NCBI GenBank assembly: GCA_945888535.1
Contig: CAMDAN010000100.1
Span: 1-7,785 of the forward strand
DNA length: 7,785 nt
Reading direction: 5' to 3'
Source: Bordetella parapertussis
GTDB lineage: Bacteria > Pseudomonadota > Gammaproteobacteria > Burkholderiales > Burkholderiaceae_C
Part shown: one piece after another, positions 6,955-7,785 of the stretch
How the letters are laid out: every line of letters starts with the position of its first letter
Numbering within the stretch: position 1 is the first letter of the stretch
Program-made: the position numbers and the translations under genes
Notes under the pieces: generated by a model
Seen by the model: only the letters and a program-made list of their open reading frames with translations
What the model was told of the DNA's origin: nothing
Databases searched by the model: none

Positions 6955-7785
6955 TTAGGTCGGATCTTGGCGAGCAGTGGTTCCAGCATGTTCCATACGC
7001 GCACGGTACCACTCATGAAAGTGTTGCATCCCATCTTCCATCGGGCTTTGGTAAGGTCCCACTTCATTGTCCCCGCGTTGCATCAAGGCTTTGCGACCGG
7101 CGTCCATGCGCTCAGCAATCTCATCGTCTTCAATACAAGTTTCCATATAAGCCGCTTGTTGGGCTTCGACAAACTCCCGTTCAAAGGCTGCAATGTCTTC
7201 AGGATAGTAAAACTCCACCATATTCATGGTTTTATCGACGCCCATGGGGTGCAAGGTGGAGACCGTTAGCACATGGGGGTACCACTCGATCATGATGTGG
7301 GGGTAGTAGGTGAGCCAAATCGCACCAAATTTCGGCGGCACACCGTCGCGGTACTGGAGCAGGGCGCTTTGCCAGCGTTCGTACACGGGTGAGCCCCCGC
7401 ATGCGTCAGCCTTACCTAAACGGTTGGCGACGCCGACGGTTTGAACCGAGTAGTGTTCTTTGAATTCCCAGCGCAGGTCATCACAGGTGACAAAGTTACC
7501 CAGCCCCGGATGAAAGGGCCCCACATGGTAGTCCTCCAAATACACCTCAACAAAGGTTTTCCAGTTGTAGTTGCATTCATGCATTTCTACCCGGTCTAAG
7601 ACGTAGCCCGTAAAGTCCAAATCTGCACGGGGCCCCAGTCCTGCCATTTGGGCCGCCACATCGACGCCATTGTTTTCAAACAACAAGCCGTTCCATTCTT
7701 GCAGCGGATAGTTATTCAGGTTCAGGCAAGGGTCGGCCGTAAAGTGGGGCGCACCGATTAAGGTGCCGGCTTGGACTCCTGGGCT
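6955..7785 (-). CDS. Rieske non-heme iron oxygenase, alpha subunit (N-terminus outside the window)
   Basis: The catalytic part of a ring-hydroxylating-type oxygenase, which uses electrons passed from a Rieske 2Fe-2S cluster to a mononuclear iron to insert oxygen. The frame is open to the right edge, giving 276 residues. The first visible part (YPLQEWNGLLFEN, about residues 24-36) is the end of the Rieske domain, whose Cys/His cluster ligands lie outside. The iron site is visible: NWKTFVEVYLEDYHVGPFH (fragment residues 74-92) holds His87 and His92, and the position three before His87, which links the two metal centres in the family, is Glu84. The third, acidic iron ligand is probably in CIEDDEIAERM (near 221-231). 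It ends with a polar tail, ARQDPT. First visible gene of a three-gene run with the transporter and sulfurtransferase. No ferredoxin, reductase or beta subunit is present here. The substrate is unknown: aromatic acids and quaternary amines are both possible. Confidence 0.88.
   Translation of the reverse strand, partial: SPGVQAGTLIGAPHFTADPCLNLNNYPLQEWNGLLFENNGVDVAAQMAGLGPRADLDFTGYVLDRVEMHECNYNWKTFVEVYLEDYHVGPFHPGLGNFVTCDDLRWEFKEHYSVQTVGVANRLGKADACGGSPVYERWQSALLQYRDGVPPKFGAIWLTYYPHIMIEWYPHVLTVSTLHPMGVDKTMNMVEFYYPEDIAAFEREFVEAQQAAYMETCIEDDEIAERMDAGRKALMQRGDNEVGPYQSPMEDGMQHFHEWYRARMEHAGTTARQDPT

Overview
The window reads as ordinary chromosome of a betaproteobacterium in the order Burkholderiales, most likely a freshwater-type relative of the Comamonadaceae. 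This rests on recalled protein similarity: a BPSS1780-type membrane protein next to an APH-fold homoserine kinase, and the style of PolA and ThrB. Base composition is moderate and looks even across the window. No tRNA, rRNA, CRISPR array, insertion sequence or phage gene was seen. The longest stretch without a gene is about 97 bases.

Left block (1-1466, minus strand): homoserine kinase thrB is followed, with a 4-base ATGA overlap, by a membrane protein of the BPSS1780 family that runs off the left edge. A divergent intergenic region (1467-1563) separates this from the plus-strand block.

Middle block (1564-5154, plus strand): full-length DNA polymerase I (polA), with all three enzymatic domains apparently intact, is followed 12 bases later by a ZIP-family metal transporter with a histidine-rich cytoplasmic loop. 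These two are probably cotranscribed.

Right block (5195-7785, minus strand): a tight three-gene run reads, in transcription order, Rieske-type ring-hydroxylating oxygenase alpha subunit (N-terminus cut off by the right edge), a ten-helix EamA/DMT transporter, and a two-domain sulfurtransferase resembling 3-mercaptopyruvate sulfurtransferase. Gaps of 3 and 2 bases indicate one operon. An oxygenase, a small-molecule exporter or importer and a sulfurtransferase could form a small catabolic or detoxification module. The substrate cannot be read from the sequence.

The ZIP gene and the sulfurtransferase converge across 40 bases that hold only a weak terminator-like hairpin. Nothing here is clearly a new system. 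The oxygenase-transporter-sulfurtransferase operon and the unusual metal-motif residues in the ZIP protein are the best candidates for follow-up.
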